Shown piece by piece: positions 31,598 to 38,967 of a stretch of DNA of 64,000 bases. Origin of the DNA: Microbispora hainanensis (GTDB lineage: Bacteria; Actinomycetota; Actinomycetes; Streptosporangiales; Streptosporangiaceae); assembly GCF_036186745.1 (NCBI RefSeq), contig NZ_CP108086.1, positions 2,666,001 through 2,730,000 on the forward strand, written 5' to 3'. A program made the translations under genes and the position numbers. The notes under the pieces were generated by a model, which worked only from the letters and a program-made list of their open reading frames with translations, was not told where the DNA came from and did no database searches. Every line of letters starts with the position of its first letter. Position 1 is the stretch's first letter.

Positions 31598-32752
31598 TCA
31601 CAGCCTGTGCCCGGGAAGGAGGCCACCCAGTCTCCTGGCGCCACTGATATCTTCCAAAGCCTCGATATCCGAGTCCGTGATCTTGCCGCGCAGGTCGGAG
31701 CCGATTTGCCAGCGATCGGTTATTCGGCCGTGCCTGCCCGCGACGATCGCCGGACTGATGCCCAATCGTGTCGAGAGCATCAAGAGCTGCTCTCTGGTTG
31801 TGGCCCGGGCGATAGCAGCGGAGGCGTCTTCGGGGAAGAGAACGCTTTCGGCGAAGGCGTCAGCCTCCTGCTCCGCGGGATCCTTTTCGGAGCGCTCGCC
31901 CTCGAGACTAAGCAGGGTCGTCCGCTTGGGATGTAGCAAGATGTGCCCGATCTCGTGAATGAGGCTGAACCAGAGAATGTCTGGCCTGCGGTGCCGCTCG
32001 GTAACGCCGATCACCGGTTGGTCCACCGTGAGCCACCAAGTTGCGGCGGACAACCGAGATCCGGCCACCTGCCGCACGAACACCAGTCTCACCCCCACCT
32101 CTGCCAGGGCGTTGCGCGCCACGGTGAAGCCGTCTACAACGCTCAGGTTCGTCATCGCGGGCAGTTGTTTCGTAAGGGCGCGCAACGCGCCGATCTTGAA
32201 CGGGGCGGCGTCTTGCGCATGACCAGCGAGGTCAACCAGGCGGAGCCACAACGCGATGTTCTGCTCGACGACTTCGAAAGCCTGGCTTCTTCGGAAAGAA
32301 ACCCGTGGTCGTTGCCAGGTCTGCTCGAACGCCGCAGGGCTCGCGACCCCAAAGAGCTTCAACACCTTCTCGACGGCGGACTCCTTGACCTCTCTAGGGG
32401 CGATGATTCCATGGCGGACGAGCGTCGGCCGGTCAAAGGCCTTGAACCACTCCGCGTATTCCGGCAGGCGGCTGACGGCTCTCTGCCTGCTGACGTGAGC
32501 CTGGTAATCGGCGTCCGCACGCAGCCAGAACAGGGCATCCAGGCCAAGAGCACGCTCGAGCACTTGGGCGACGTCGCCGGAGATGCCGATGCTCTGTTTG
32601 ACGATTTGGTTGATGTGCTTCGGCGTCAGGCCGGTGCGGTCGGCGAGGTCCGCCTGCTTGAGACCCCGCTCGTCGAGAATCGCTTGCAGGATCGCTCCAG
32701 GGTGGAGCGACCAGTCCGGCGCGAACTCCTGGATGTTCGCTGGCGTTGTCAT
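31598..32752 (-). CDS. HTH (HigA-like) plus ImmA/IrrE-type zinc metallopeptidase
   Basis: A 384-residue fusion. Residues about 18-72 form an XRE/HigA-like HTH (LKQADLADRTGLTPKHINQI). The middle is helical, and residues about 205-340 are an ImmA/IrrE (COG2856) metallopeptidase with HEIGH at 266-270 and a third-ligand glutamate in AEQEADAFAESVLFP. Known family members either cleave a partner repressor (ImmA, IrrE) or act as the antitoxin side of a toxin-antitoxin pair. The ATG overlaps the stop of the upstream gene (ATGA), so the two are co-translated. Its position divergent from the ubiquitin-like operon suggests it could control that operon through the inverted repeat between them. Confidence 0.85.
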   Translation of the reverse strand: MTTPANIQEFAPDWSLHPGAILQAILDERGLKQADLADRTGLTPKHINQIVKQSIGISGDVAQVLERALGLDALFWLRADADYQAHVSRQRAVSRLPEYAEWFKAFDRPTLVRHGIIAPREVKESAVEKVLKLFGVASPAAFEQTWQRPRVSFRRSQAFEVVEQNIALWLRLVDLAGHAQDAAPFKIGALRALTKQLPAMTNLSVVDGFTVARNALAEVGVRLVFVRQVAGSRLSAATWWLTVDQPVIGVTERHRRPDILWFSLIHEIGHILLHPKRTTLLSLEGERSEKDPAEQEADAFAESVLFPEDASAAIARATTREQLLMLSTRLGISPAIVAGRHGRITDRWQIGSDLRGKITDSDIEALEDISGARRLGGLLPGHRL

Positions 32753-33111
32753 CCTGCCGCCCTCTGCAGTTCGGACCGTCCGGCGACAACCAGCTCGGCG
32801 ACCTCAAGCTTGGAGACGCTCGCCGGGAAGAGGTGAGGGCTCAGCACCTCTGCGTCGTTCTCTCCCATGGCCACGGCGTCAAGGATGACGGTCTTGTGGG
32901 CGAGCACGATCCGACTGGACGCCTCGACCTTTCCCGGCGCGATGACGCTGACCAGACCGGTGGCAAGGGCGCTGGACAGGCAGGGCGTGGCCATACGCAG
33001 CACGTGGAGCAGCAGCATCACCTCGCCGATGGCGACAGGCCACGTCTGGCTGAGCAGGTGGTACGAACTGACGACTTGCGCAAGAGCAGGGTCCGGGAAC
33101 GTCAGGGTCAT
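32749..33111 (-). CDS. Small unknown protein coupled to the HTH-ImmA gene
   Basis: A 120-residue protein, first gene of a two-gene operon. It is rich in hydrophobic residues in its first half (VAIGEVMLLLHVLRMATPCL, SSALATGLVSVIAPG) and more polar later (ASVSKLEVAELVVAGRSELQ). No catalytic motif is obvious and I do not recognise it as a RelE/HigB-type toxin. The operon position (small first gene, HTH-metalloprotease second, ATGA overlap) is what would be expected of a toxin or substrate whose fate is controlled by the protease. That role is inference. The start may also be GTG 33117. Confidence 0.6.
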   Translation of the reverse strand: MTLTFPDPALAQVVSSYHLLSQTWPVAIGEVMLLLHVLRMATPCLSSALATGLVSVIAPGKVEASSRIVLAHKTVILDAVAMGENDAEVLSPHLFPASVSKLEVAELVVAGRSELQRAAG

Positions 33112-33224
33112 GTGCACATTATTCCCGCAGGTGGTTGAGGATCCAAGCCTGCTCCACGACACGCCGATGATGATTCCTTAACCATGTCCGCGATTTTCTG
33201 TGCTTCAATATCCTCGATCAAGGA

Positions 33225-33244
33225 CGTGATCTAAACCGATCACG
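33225..33244. promoter_or_regulatory. Inverted repeat in the promoter of the ubiquitin-like operon
   Basis: CGTGATC (33225-33231), TAAACC, GATCACG (33238-33244) is a perfect 7-bp inverted repeat ending 30 bp before the start of the first gene and just ahead of the ribosome site GGGAGGG. It lies in the 163-bp AT-richer gap shared with the divergent HTH-ImmA operon. It is a plausible operator for that HTH protein. Confidence 0.6.
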
Positions 33245-33274
33245 CCATCTAGATCCAGAGAGGGAGGGTTCCTC

Positions 33275-33739
33275 ATGTCCCGCATCCACACCTACGTCGC
33301 GGCGGATGTCACGCCGCGTACACACACTGACATCGCGCCCGGCACGCCGCTGAACGAGATCGTGGCGGTCGGGAGCGGCTCCCTGGCCTATGGGTTCGAC
33401 CAGGACGAAGCGCTCGACGTCACGAAGACCGTTGAGGAGCTGTTCGGTGGCGGCAACGTGCACGTGATCGTCCACTCCTGCCGGGAGGTCCGCGTCACCG
33501 TCACTTACGGCGGCTCGTCGCGGATCGTTCAGGCCAAGCCCGGGTGGAGGGTCGCCAAGGTCCGCCGGGAGGCGATCAACGCGTTCCAGATCGACGAGGC
33601 TTCGGCTGCGGAGTTGGTCTTGCGCCTGCCCGGGTCCGGTGAGGAACTGCCTGAGACGGATCCGATCGGTGGCTACGCCGCAGAGGGCACCTGCTCGGTG
33701 GCGCTCGACCTGGCCCCGCACGTCCGGGCGCAGGGGTGA
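33275..33739 (+). CDS. Ubiquitin-like (beta-grasp) modifier protein ending in Gly
   Basis: A 154-residue protein, first gene of a four-gene coupled operon. Residues about 70-150 read as a beta-grasp fold: strand pair [10 protein letters not shown] and [10 protein letters not shown], a central helix ([11 protein letters not shown]), [20 protein letters not shown] (a ubiquitin-like turn before the last strand) and the final strand CSVALDLAP. The chain ends RAQG, so a C-terminal glycine is available for adenylation without processing. The N-terminal about 65 residues may be a second, diverged domain. GGGAGGG lies 7 nt upstream. The neighbouring E2-, JAMM- and E1-like genes make the role as a conjugated modifier likely. 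The fold assignment rests on pattern and context, not on an alignment. Confidence 0.75.
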   Translation: MSRIHTYVAADVTPRTHTDIAPGTPLNEIVAVGSGSLAYGFDQDEALDVTKTVEELFGGGNVHVIVHSCREVRVTVTYGGSSRIVQAKPGWRVAKVRREAINAFQIDEASAAELVLRLPGSGEELPETDPIGGYAAEGTCSVALDLAPHVRAQG

Positions 33740-34221
33740 CGGCCATGCCGGGCCCCGTCCACGATCCGGGGCTGGTGCGTCTCGAGTGCGACCTCGCCTC
33801 CGCAGAGTTCGACAGCGGGGTCGACGCCGGCCTTTGGCGCCTCGTGCGACTAGACTGGCCCACGCTCGTCGTCGCCGTCACCGCGGGCGACGGACGGGAG
33901 CTCGGCATGTGCCTCAACGTCGAGGGGTATCCCGCGACCGCCCCTGGCGGGCAGCCGTGGGACCTCGACAAGGACGCCCCGCTGTCCATCGACCGGTGGC
34001 CGGTGGGCGGGACCGCGGGGCTGGTCTTTCGCAGTGACTGGTCTCTCTCGCAGGGCAACGCTCCCTACCTGGCTTGCGATCGCCAGGGACTGCTGACCCA
34101 CGGGAACTGGATCACCGAGCGTCCCGACCGAGCCTGGAACCCCACCCGGACGATCACCTTCTACCTGTCCGAGATCCACCGTGAGCTTCGCAACGCTTCC
34201 CTCCCGGACGGTCACCAATGA
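33736..34221 (+). CDS. E2-like ubiquitin-conjugating protein (prokaryotic E2 family)
   Basis: A 161-residue protein. The E2 hallmarks visible are GYPATAP at residues 64-70 (equivalent to the YPxxxP motif of E2 enzymes), a strand-turn region ([18 protein letters not shown]), and [15 protein letters not shown] at 111-125. In that last segment Cys114 is the probable catalytic cysteine, and the His122 and Trp125 positions recall bacterial E2-like families. The helix [20 protein letters not shown] follows. Its start GTG overlaps the previous stop (GTGA) and its stop overlaps the next start (ATGA). It would receive the modifier from the E1 and pass it to a target. Bacterial E2-like proteins diverge strongly, so the family call depends partly on context. 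Confidence 0.7.
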   Translation: MTAMPGPVHDPGLVRLECDLASAEFDSGVDAGLWRLVRLDWPTLVVAVTAGDGRELGMCLNVEGYPATAPGGQPWDLDKDAPLSIDRWPVGGTAGLVFRSDWSLSQGNAPYLACDRQGLLTHGNWITERPDRAWNPTRTITFYLSEIHRELRNASLPDGHQ

Positions 34222-34778
34222 CGTCGAGCCGACCAATGCTGACCATCCGAGTCGACCGTTACGAGACCCTGCTCCGAGAACTCGCCCGTCGCGGCGGAGG
34301 CGTCCAAGAGTCCGGCGCCTTCCTTCTGACCCCCCTCGACGCGGCGACCCAGTGTGGATCTCGGCCCATCACCGGAATCACCTACTACGACGATCTCGAT
34401 CCCGCCTGCCTCACCGGTGGCATCACCTTCGGTGCGATCGGCTACAGCGCGTTGAACGAACACTGCCGCCGCCACGGCCTGCAGGTGGCGGCCGACATTC
34501 ACACCCATCCCGGGACGTTGGTGCGGCAGAGCCACCTTGACCGCAGCAACCCGATGATCGCCCTCCCTGGACACGTAGCGATCATCGCGCCCCGCTTCGC
34601 CCAAGGCGTGATTGAACCGACGGACCTCGGCGTCCACGTCTTCGCCGGAGCCGGCAACTGGACCTCCTCGTACGGCCACGCAGTCACCGAGGTCGTCTCA
34701 CTAGAACCCATCGGCGGCGGTTCGTTCTCGCCTCTTCGCTTCATCCGTCGTCTCTTCAGCAGGGGTCACCGCCGATGA
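34218..34778 (+). CDS. JAB/MPN (JAMM) metalloprotease, deubiquitinase-like
   Basis: A 186-residue protein with a complete JAMM zinc motif: Glu31 in ESGAFLL, His95-Thr-His97-Pro98 in DIHTHPG, Ser105 and Asp108 in SHLDRSNP (E...HxHP-x6-SxxD). The remaining MPN core ([12 protein letters not shown], then [11 protein letters not shown]) is recognisable. In bacterial ubiquitin-like operons such proteases trim the modifier precursor or remove it from targets. Because the modifier here already ends in glycine, deconjugation is the more likely job. The C-terminal about 30 residues are basic ([12 protein letters not shown]). It is coupled by ATGA overlaps to both neighbours. Confidence 0.88.
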   Translation: MTSSRPMLTIRVDRYETLLRELARRGGGVQESGAFLLTPLDAATQCGSRPITGITYYDDLDPACLTGGITFGAIGYSALNEHCRRHGLQVAADIHTHPGTLVRQSHLDRSNPMIALPGHVAIIAPRFAQGVIEPTDLGVHVFAGAGNWTSSYGHAVTEVVSLEPIGGGSFSPLRFIRRLFSRGHRR

Positions 34779-36136
34779 TTGAGCAACTCCGCTCCGACGC
34801 CGTCCACCGGACCGCACTCCTTTCCGCGCACGACGGTTCCCAGCCGACCATACGGGCCGCGCTCGACGCCCACGCGCGAACAGGTATCACGATCTGCGCT
34901 GACGCTACGACGTGCGGTGATGTGGCCGGTCAAGCGGCCCTGCTCACCGCGGTGGCAACGGCCGTGCGTGCATTCGGTACCGTCTTCGTCGCCGTCGACG
35001 GACCCGATGAACAGCTCAAATCTGGCCCGTTCTGCGGCGTGTCACTCAGCCATGCCCTGACGGAGATCGGAGCGGTTCCCTCAGACAACGATTGCCCAGC
35101 GTGGCCGGTCCTTCTGATCGGTGCTCAGACGCCTCCGCCCGCGCCTCATCCCGACGCTCCTGTAGTGCGGGCATCTTGGAGCGGCTGGACCGCCCGTATC
35201 CAGGCTGCTGGCGACCGGACCGAAGGTGCCCTGTGCGACGACACATGTGTTCTCGCCCCGATCGCCGCTGGCGCGCTCGGCGTGGCTGAGGCTTTCACCT
35301 TCAGCCGGAGCCTGCCCGGTAACGACGCCGGATTCCGCGATGTCGCTCTGGACCTCTGGTCACTCGGACGACAGGTCGCGGCCCCCGCGCCGCTTCTGCG
35401 CTACGCCCCGTGCGCCTGGTGGCTCGTCGGACTCGGCCACCTCGGCCAGGCCAATGCCTGGGCAATCTCCTGGCTTCCTTATCGGAATCCCAGGGACATC
35501 GAGATCATCCTCCAGGACACCGATCTCACCACCCCTGCCAACCACAGCACCGGCCTGCTCACCCCTGCAAACTCCGACGGCATGCCCAAGACAAGGCTCG
35601 TCGCGGCGGTTCTCGATCGACAGTCCTACCGGACCCGCCTCGTCGAACGGCCACTGACGCCGCACACCATCGCAGCTCCTACAGACTCGCACGTGGCGCT
35701 GATCGGCGTCGACAACCTCCCTGCCCGCAGGCTGATCTCCTCAATCGGATGGCGCACTGCCATCGACGCCGGCCTCGGTGCTGGGCCTCGGGATTTTTCG
35801 GCGATCGCAATTCACCGCTTCCCCGGAGCTTTCCCCAGTACAGGCGTCCCGGCATGGGCCGACTCCACAACTCTTACGGTCACCGTCCCCGATCAACCCG
35901 CCTTCAAAGACGCGGAGTCCCGCCTCGGACGCTGTGGCGTCGTCGAACTCGCAGGTAAGGCCGTCGGAGCCGCCTACGTCGGTGCCATCGCCGCCTGCCT
36001 CACCGTCGCCGAAGCCGTCCGAGAACTCCACGGTGGTCCTGGGCATGACATTCTTACCCTCGACCTTGTCACCCACGACGCGCGAACTGCCTCGGCTGAG
36101 ACCCGCGCCAACATCGTCCACGCCCCGCTCGCTTAG
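34775..36136 (+). CDS. E1/ThiF-like activating enzyme
   Basis: A 453-residue protein. An N-terminal region of about 205 residues of unknown fold precedes the adenylation domain: GLGHLGQ at residues 219-225 (GxGxxG nucleotide loop), IILQDTDL at 245-251 (acidic residues after strand 2), then N256 and K272 in NHSTGLLTPANSDGMPKTRL, and ALIGVDNLPARR at 308-319. Cys387 in GRCGVVELAGKAVGAAYVG is the best candidate for the thioester cysteine. It should adenylate the modifier C-terminus with ATP and hand it to the E2-like protein. The ATG overlaps the JAMM stop. The N-terminal extension recalls multidomain E1s of bacterial conjugation systems, but I cannot name its family. Confidence 0.82.
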   Translation: MIEQLRSDAVHRTALLSAHDGSQPTIRAALDAHARTGITICADATTCGDVAGQAALLTAVATAVRAFGTVFVAVDGPDEQLKSGPFCGVSLSHALTEIGAVPSDNDCPAWPVLLIGAQTPPPAPHPDAPVVRASWSGWTARIQAAGDRTEGALCDDTCVLAPIAAGALGVAEAFTFSRSLPGNDAGFRDVALDLWSLGRQVAAPAPLLRYAPCAWWLVGLGHLGQANAWAISWLPYRNPRDIEIILQDTDLTTPANHSTGLLTPANSDGMPKTRLVAAVLDRQSYRTRLVERPLTPHTIAAPTDSHVALIGVDNLPARRLISSIGWRTAIDAGLGAGPRDFSAIAIHRFPGAFPSTGVPAWADSTTLTVTVPDQPAFKDAESRLGRCGVVELAGKAVGAAYVGAIAACLTVAEAVRELHGGPGHDILTLDLVTHDARTASAETRANIVHAPLA

Positions 36137-36589
<453 letters not shown>

Positions 36590-38716
36590 ATGGTTTCCGA
36601 TGAAGTAAGCCCCTCGCAGCTGGGCCACCGTCTGGCTCAGCTACGTGATCAGGCCGGGATCAAGCAGGCGGAGCTGGCTCGAAGTATTACGTGGAGCCAG
36701 GCCGTCCTGTCCCGTGTTGAGGCAGGTGAGAGAGCGGTATCTGCTGAGGAACTGCAGGCGATCCTCAAGGCCATCGGCACTGAGGAGGCGGCTGGTTTGG
36801 CCCACATCCTTTCCCGTAAGTGGACGATGCTGCCCAGGCCGGCGCTCGATCACCCAGATCAGCAGCTGCTGTGGGAGGCCGAGCAGCGAGCACGTGAGCT
36901 GGACGATCTGGCTCGAAAGCCTCATGCACATCCTGCCTTCCAGACCCGCCTAGGTGAGTACATCAACGAGATTCGTCACCTGGCAGAACTGCTTCTCCGG
37001 CGCGATCACCTCATCGCCTTCATCGGAGCGATCGGCATCGGCAAGTCCACGGCCATCTGCCGTGTGACGGGACTCGAGATCGAGGACCAGGCTGGACGCC
37101 ATACCGTGCTCGAGACTGCCGGAGGCGGCACCACGCTCTGCGAGGTTCACCTGAAGGTCGGGCCTGGTCATGGCATCCGTATTGAGCCGCGTACCGAGCA
37201 GGAGATCCGCGCTTGCGTCGAGGACTTCGCCGACCTCTTCTTCAAATCGGATCAGCCGGAAGACGCCAACGACCCGAGCGAAGGAGTCTCACGCGAACTC
37301 GCTCGCGCCATTCGCAATATGGCAGGCCTCGTGCGGCCGCCGGCCACCAAGGGCCCGGATGGTAAAAGGATCAAGACGCCCGACCCCGCAAAAGTACTGG
37401 CCGAAGAGTATACGGAGAAGCGCGACTTCGTCGTGGAAGTGCTCACCCGGATGAATCTTCCCCGCAGAGACCTTCGGGCTGAGTGGTGGGGGCCCTCCAA
37501 GTCCGAGAGCCCCCTGGAATGGCTGAAAACCACTTTCGAAGACATCAACAATGGTCGACACCCAGCCTTCTCCCTGCCTGCGCGGATCGAACTGGTCGTA
37601 CCGGAACTCCTCCCCGTAGCCGGGCTTAACGTGAGCGTGGTGGACACCAGGGGTATCGACGGTCCCGGCGTTCGGGCTGACCTCGAAGCGCAACTTGAGA
37701 ACCCGCACACCGTGTCGATCCTGTGCTCGGGGTTCAATGCGGCTCCGGATCAGAACGTCCAGGATCTACTCCGTCGCGCGCGCGAGATCAGCAACTCTCA
37801 GATTGATTCCCATGCCGGTATTCTCGTTCTGCCCCGCCCAGGGGAGGCGCTTGCAGTAAAGGACGAATCGGGGCTGCGGGTCGAGTCGAGCGAGGATGGT
37901 TATGAGATTAAGGCCGAGCAGATTACCGCCGCTCTCACGCAGTACCAACTCGCCCACCTGCCCGTACATTTCTTTAATGCCCTAGAAGATGACCCGGAGG
38001 ATCTCAAGAAGTTTGTCCACCACTGCGTCAACGCGACTCGTGCCAGATTCCAGCAAAAGCTGAGAGACGTGCTGAATCGAGCTGAATCTCTCCTAGAAAA
38101 CGCGGAGAAGGAACAGGTCAGGGAGATTCAGCGAGCGGTGGGTCGGTACGTCTCTGCTTGGATCGACCAAAAGTCGGACCTTGGTCGGATCCGCGCAAAC
38201 ATCCCGGATCCGCTCTTCGCGGAGATCCGTCGCGCATATGCCAGCAGTGTGCATGCCGCAGCGCGCAGGAAAGGGGAATGGCACTCGCTCAGCTATTCGC
38301 ACCACCTCGGATTCGGCGCCCGGAAGATGGCCGTTGATGTCCTTCAGGACAAGGTCGCGGCTATCACGGACTACTGCAACACTGAGAGCACGGTTCGCTC
38401 CGAGGCCGAAGAATTGCTGCTGCAGACCGCTCGCCTAATCGCATCGGGATACGAAGAACTGCTGCGGAAGATGCAGCAGGCTGGCGTGAGCCTATTCGGG
38501 TCCGAACTCCAACAGGAATCTACCTTGTGGGGGCAGTGCACAAGCGAGTGGGGGCGCGGACCCGGCTACCGAGATCGCGTTCTTGAGCACACCCAGGAGT
38601 GGTTCGGAGCGAGTGACCGGCAAGACCTTGAGGACCGCCTCGAGGAGATGCTCCGCACAGAGTGGGAAGCACTCCTGCGCCGCATCAATTCGATCTTCGA
38701 ACTGAGTGATGACTGA
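36590..38716 (+). CDS. XRE-type HTH fused to dynamin-like GTPase
   Basis: A 708-residue protein. Residues 8-65 are an XRE HTH (LGHRLAQLRDQAGIKQAELA, TWSQAVLSRVEAGERAVSAE). After a helical linker comes a large P-loop GTPase: Walker A/G1 FIGAIGIGKST at 144-154, a G2-like Thr in GGGTTLCEV (178-186), and G3 VVDTRGIDG at 351-359. A long helical C-terminal half follows (coiled-coil-like ETxLLExAEKEQVREIQRAV region and an acidic end), as in bacterial dynamin-like proteins that remodel membranes or act in phage defence. GGAG six bases before ATG 36590 fixes the start. The HTH fusion is unusual and suggests DNA binding or autoregulation. It leads a same-strand run into the helicase-methylase-ATPase genes. 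Confidence 0.8.
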   Translation: MVSDEVSPSQLGHRLAQLRDQAGIKQAELARSITWSQAVLSRVEAGERAVSAEELQAILKAIGTEEAAGLAHILSRKWTMLPRPALDHPDQQLLWEAEQRARELDDLARKPHAHPAFQTRLGEYINEIRHLAELLLRRDHLIAFIGAIGIGKSTAICRVTGLEIEDQAGRHTVLETAGGGTTLCEVHLKVGPGHGIRIEPRTEQEIRACVEDFADLFFKSDQPEDANDPSEGVSRELARAIRNMAGLVRPPATKGPDGKRIKTPDPAKVLAEEYTEKRDFVVEVLTRMNLPRRDLRAEWWGPSKSESPLEWLKTTFEDINNGRHPAFSLPARIELVVPELLPVAGLNVSVVDTRGIDGPGVRADLEAQLENPHTVSILCSGFNAAPDQNVQDLLRRAREISNSQIDSHAGILVLPRPGEALAVKDESGLRVESSEDGYEIKAEQITAALTQYQLAHLPVHFFNALEDDPEDLKKFVHHCVNATRARFQQKLRDVLNRAESLLENAEKEQVREIQRAVGRYVSAWIDQKSDLGRIRANIPDPLFAEIRRAYASSVHAAARRKGEWHSLSYSHHLGFGARKMAVDVLQDKVAAITDYCNTESTVRSEAEELLLQTARLIASGYEELLRKMQQAGVSLFGSELQQESTLWGQCTSEWGRGPGYRDRVLEHTQEWFGASDRQDLEDRLEEMLRTEWEALLRRINSIFELSDD

Positions 38717-38930
38717 CCGTCGTTCGCGATCCGCGTACGCCGCTATGGTGGCGGCGATGCAAGTCAGTCGGCACCTCGTTGGAGAGGCTGAGCCCGAAAT
38801 CACCAGATCAACCACTGTGCGCTATGAGAGAGTTTCGGAGAGTCGCGTTGAATGGCTCAGGCAGGACCGAGAGCTTTTGTCAGTCCTGCCCGATACGTTC
38901 CTCTCGACTTGCCGGAAGGGTTGTGGGTGA
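38709..38930 (+). CDS. Possible small protein between GTPase and helicase genes
   Basis: A 73-residue frame whose ATG overlaps the GTPase stop by 8 nt (ATGACTGA), a coupling-like arrangement. The product is basic at the start (MTDRRSRSAYAAMVAAMQVS) and ends with two cysteines (TCRKGCG). No family is recognised. It fills most of the 250-bp gap before the helicase gene. It could be a real small regulator or only an open frame. Confidence 0.4.
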   Translation: MTDRRSRSAYAAMVAAMQVSRHLVGEAEPEITRSTTVRYERVSESRVEWLRQDRELLSVLPDTFLSTCRKGCG

Positions 38931-38967
38931 ACGTGAAGCGCGAGCGTGACTCTCAGGAGAGGCGCAG

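Noticed and set aside
33275-36136. CBASS with Cap2/Cap3 (E1-E2 and JAB) genes
   Set aside because: E1- and E2-like proteins are separate, a dedicated ubiquitin-like modifier is present, and no cGAS/DncV-like nucleotidyltransferase or effector gene lies in the neighbourhood.
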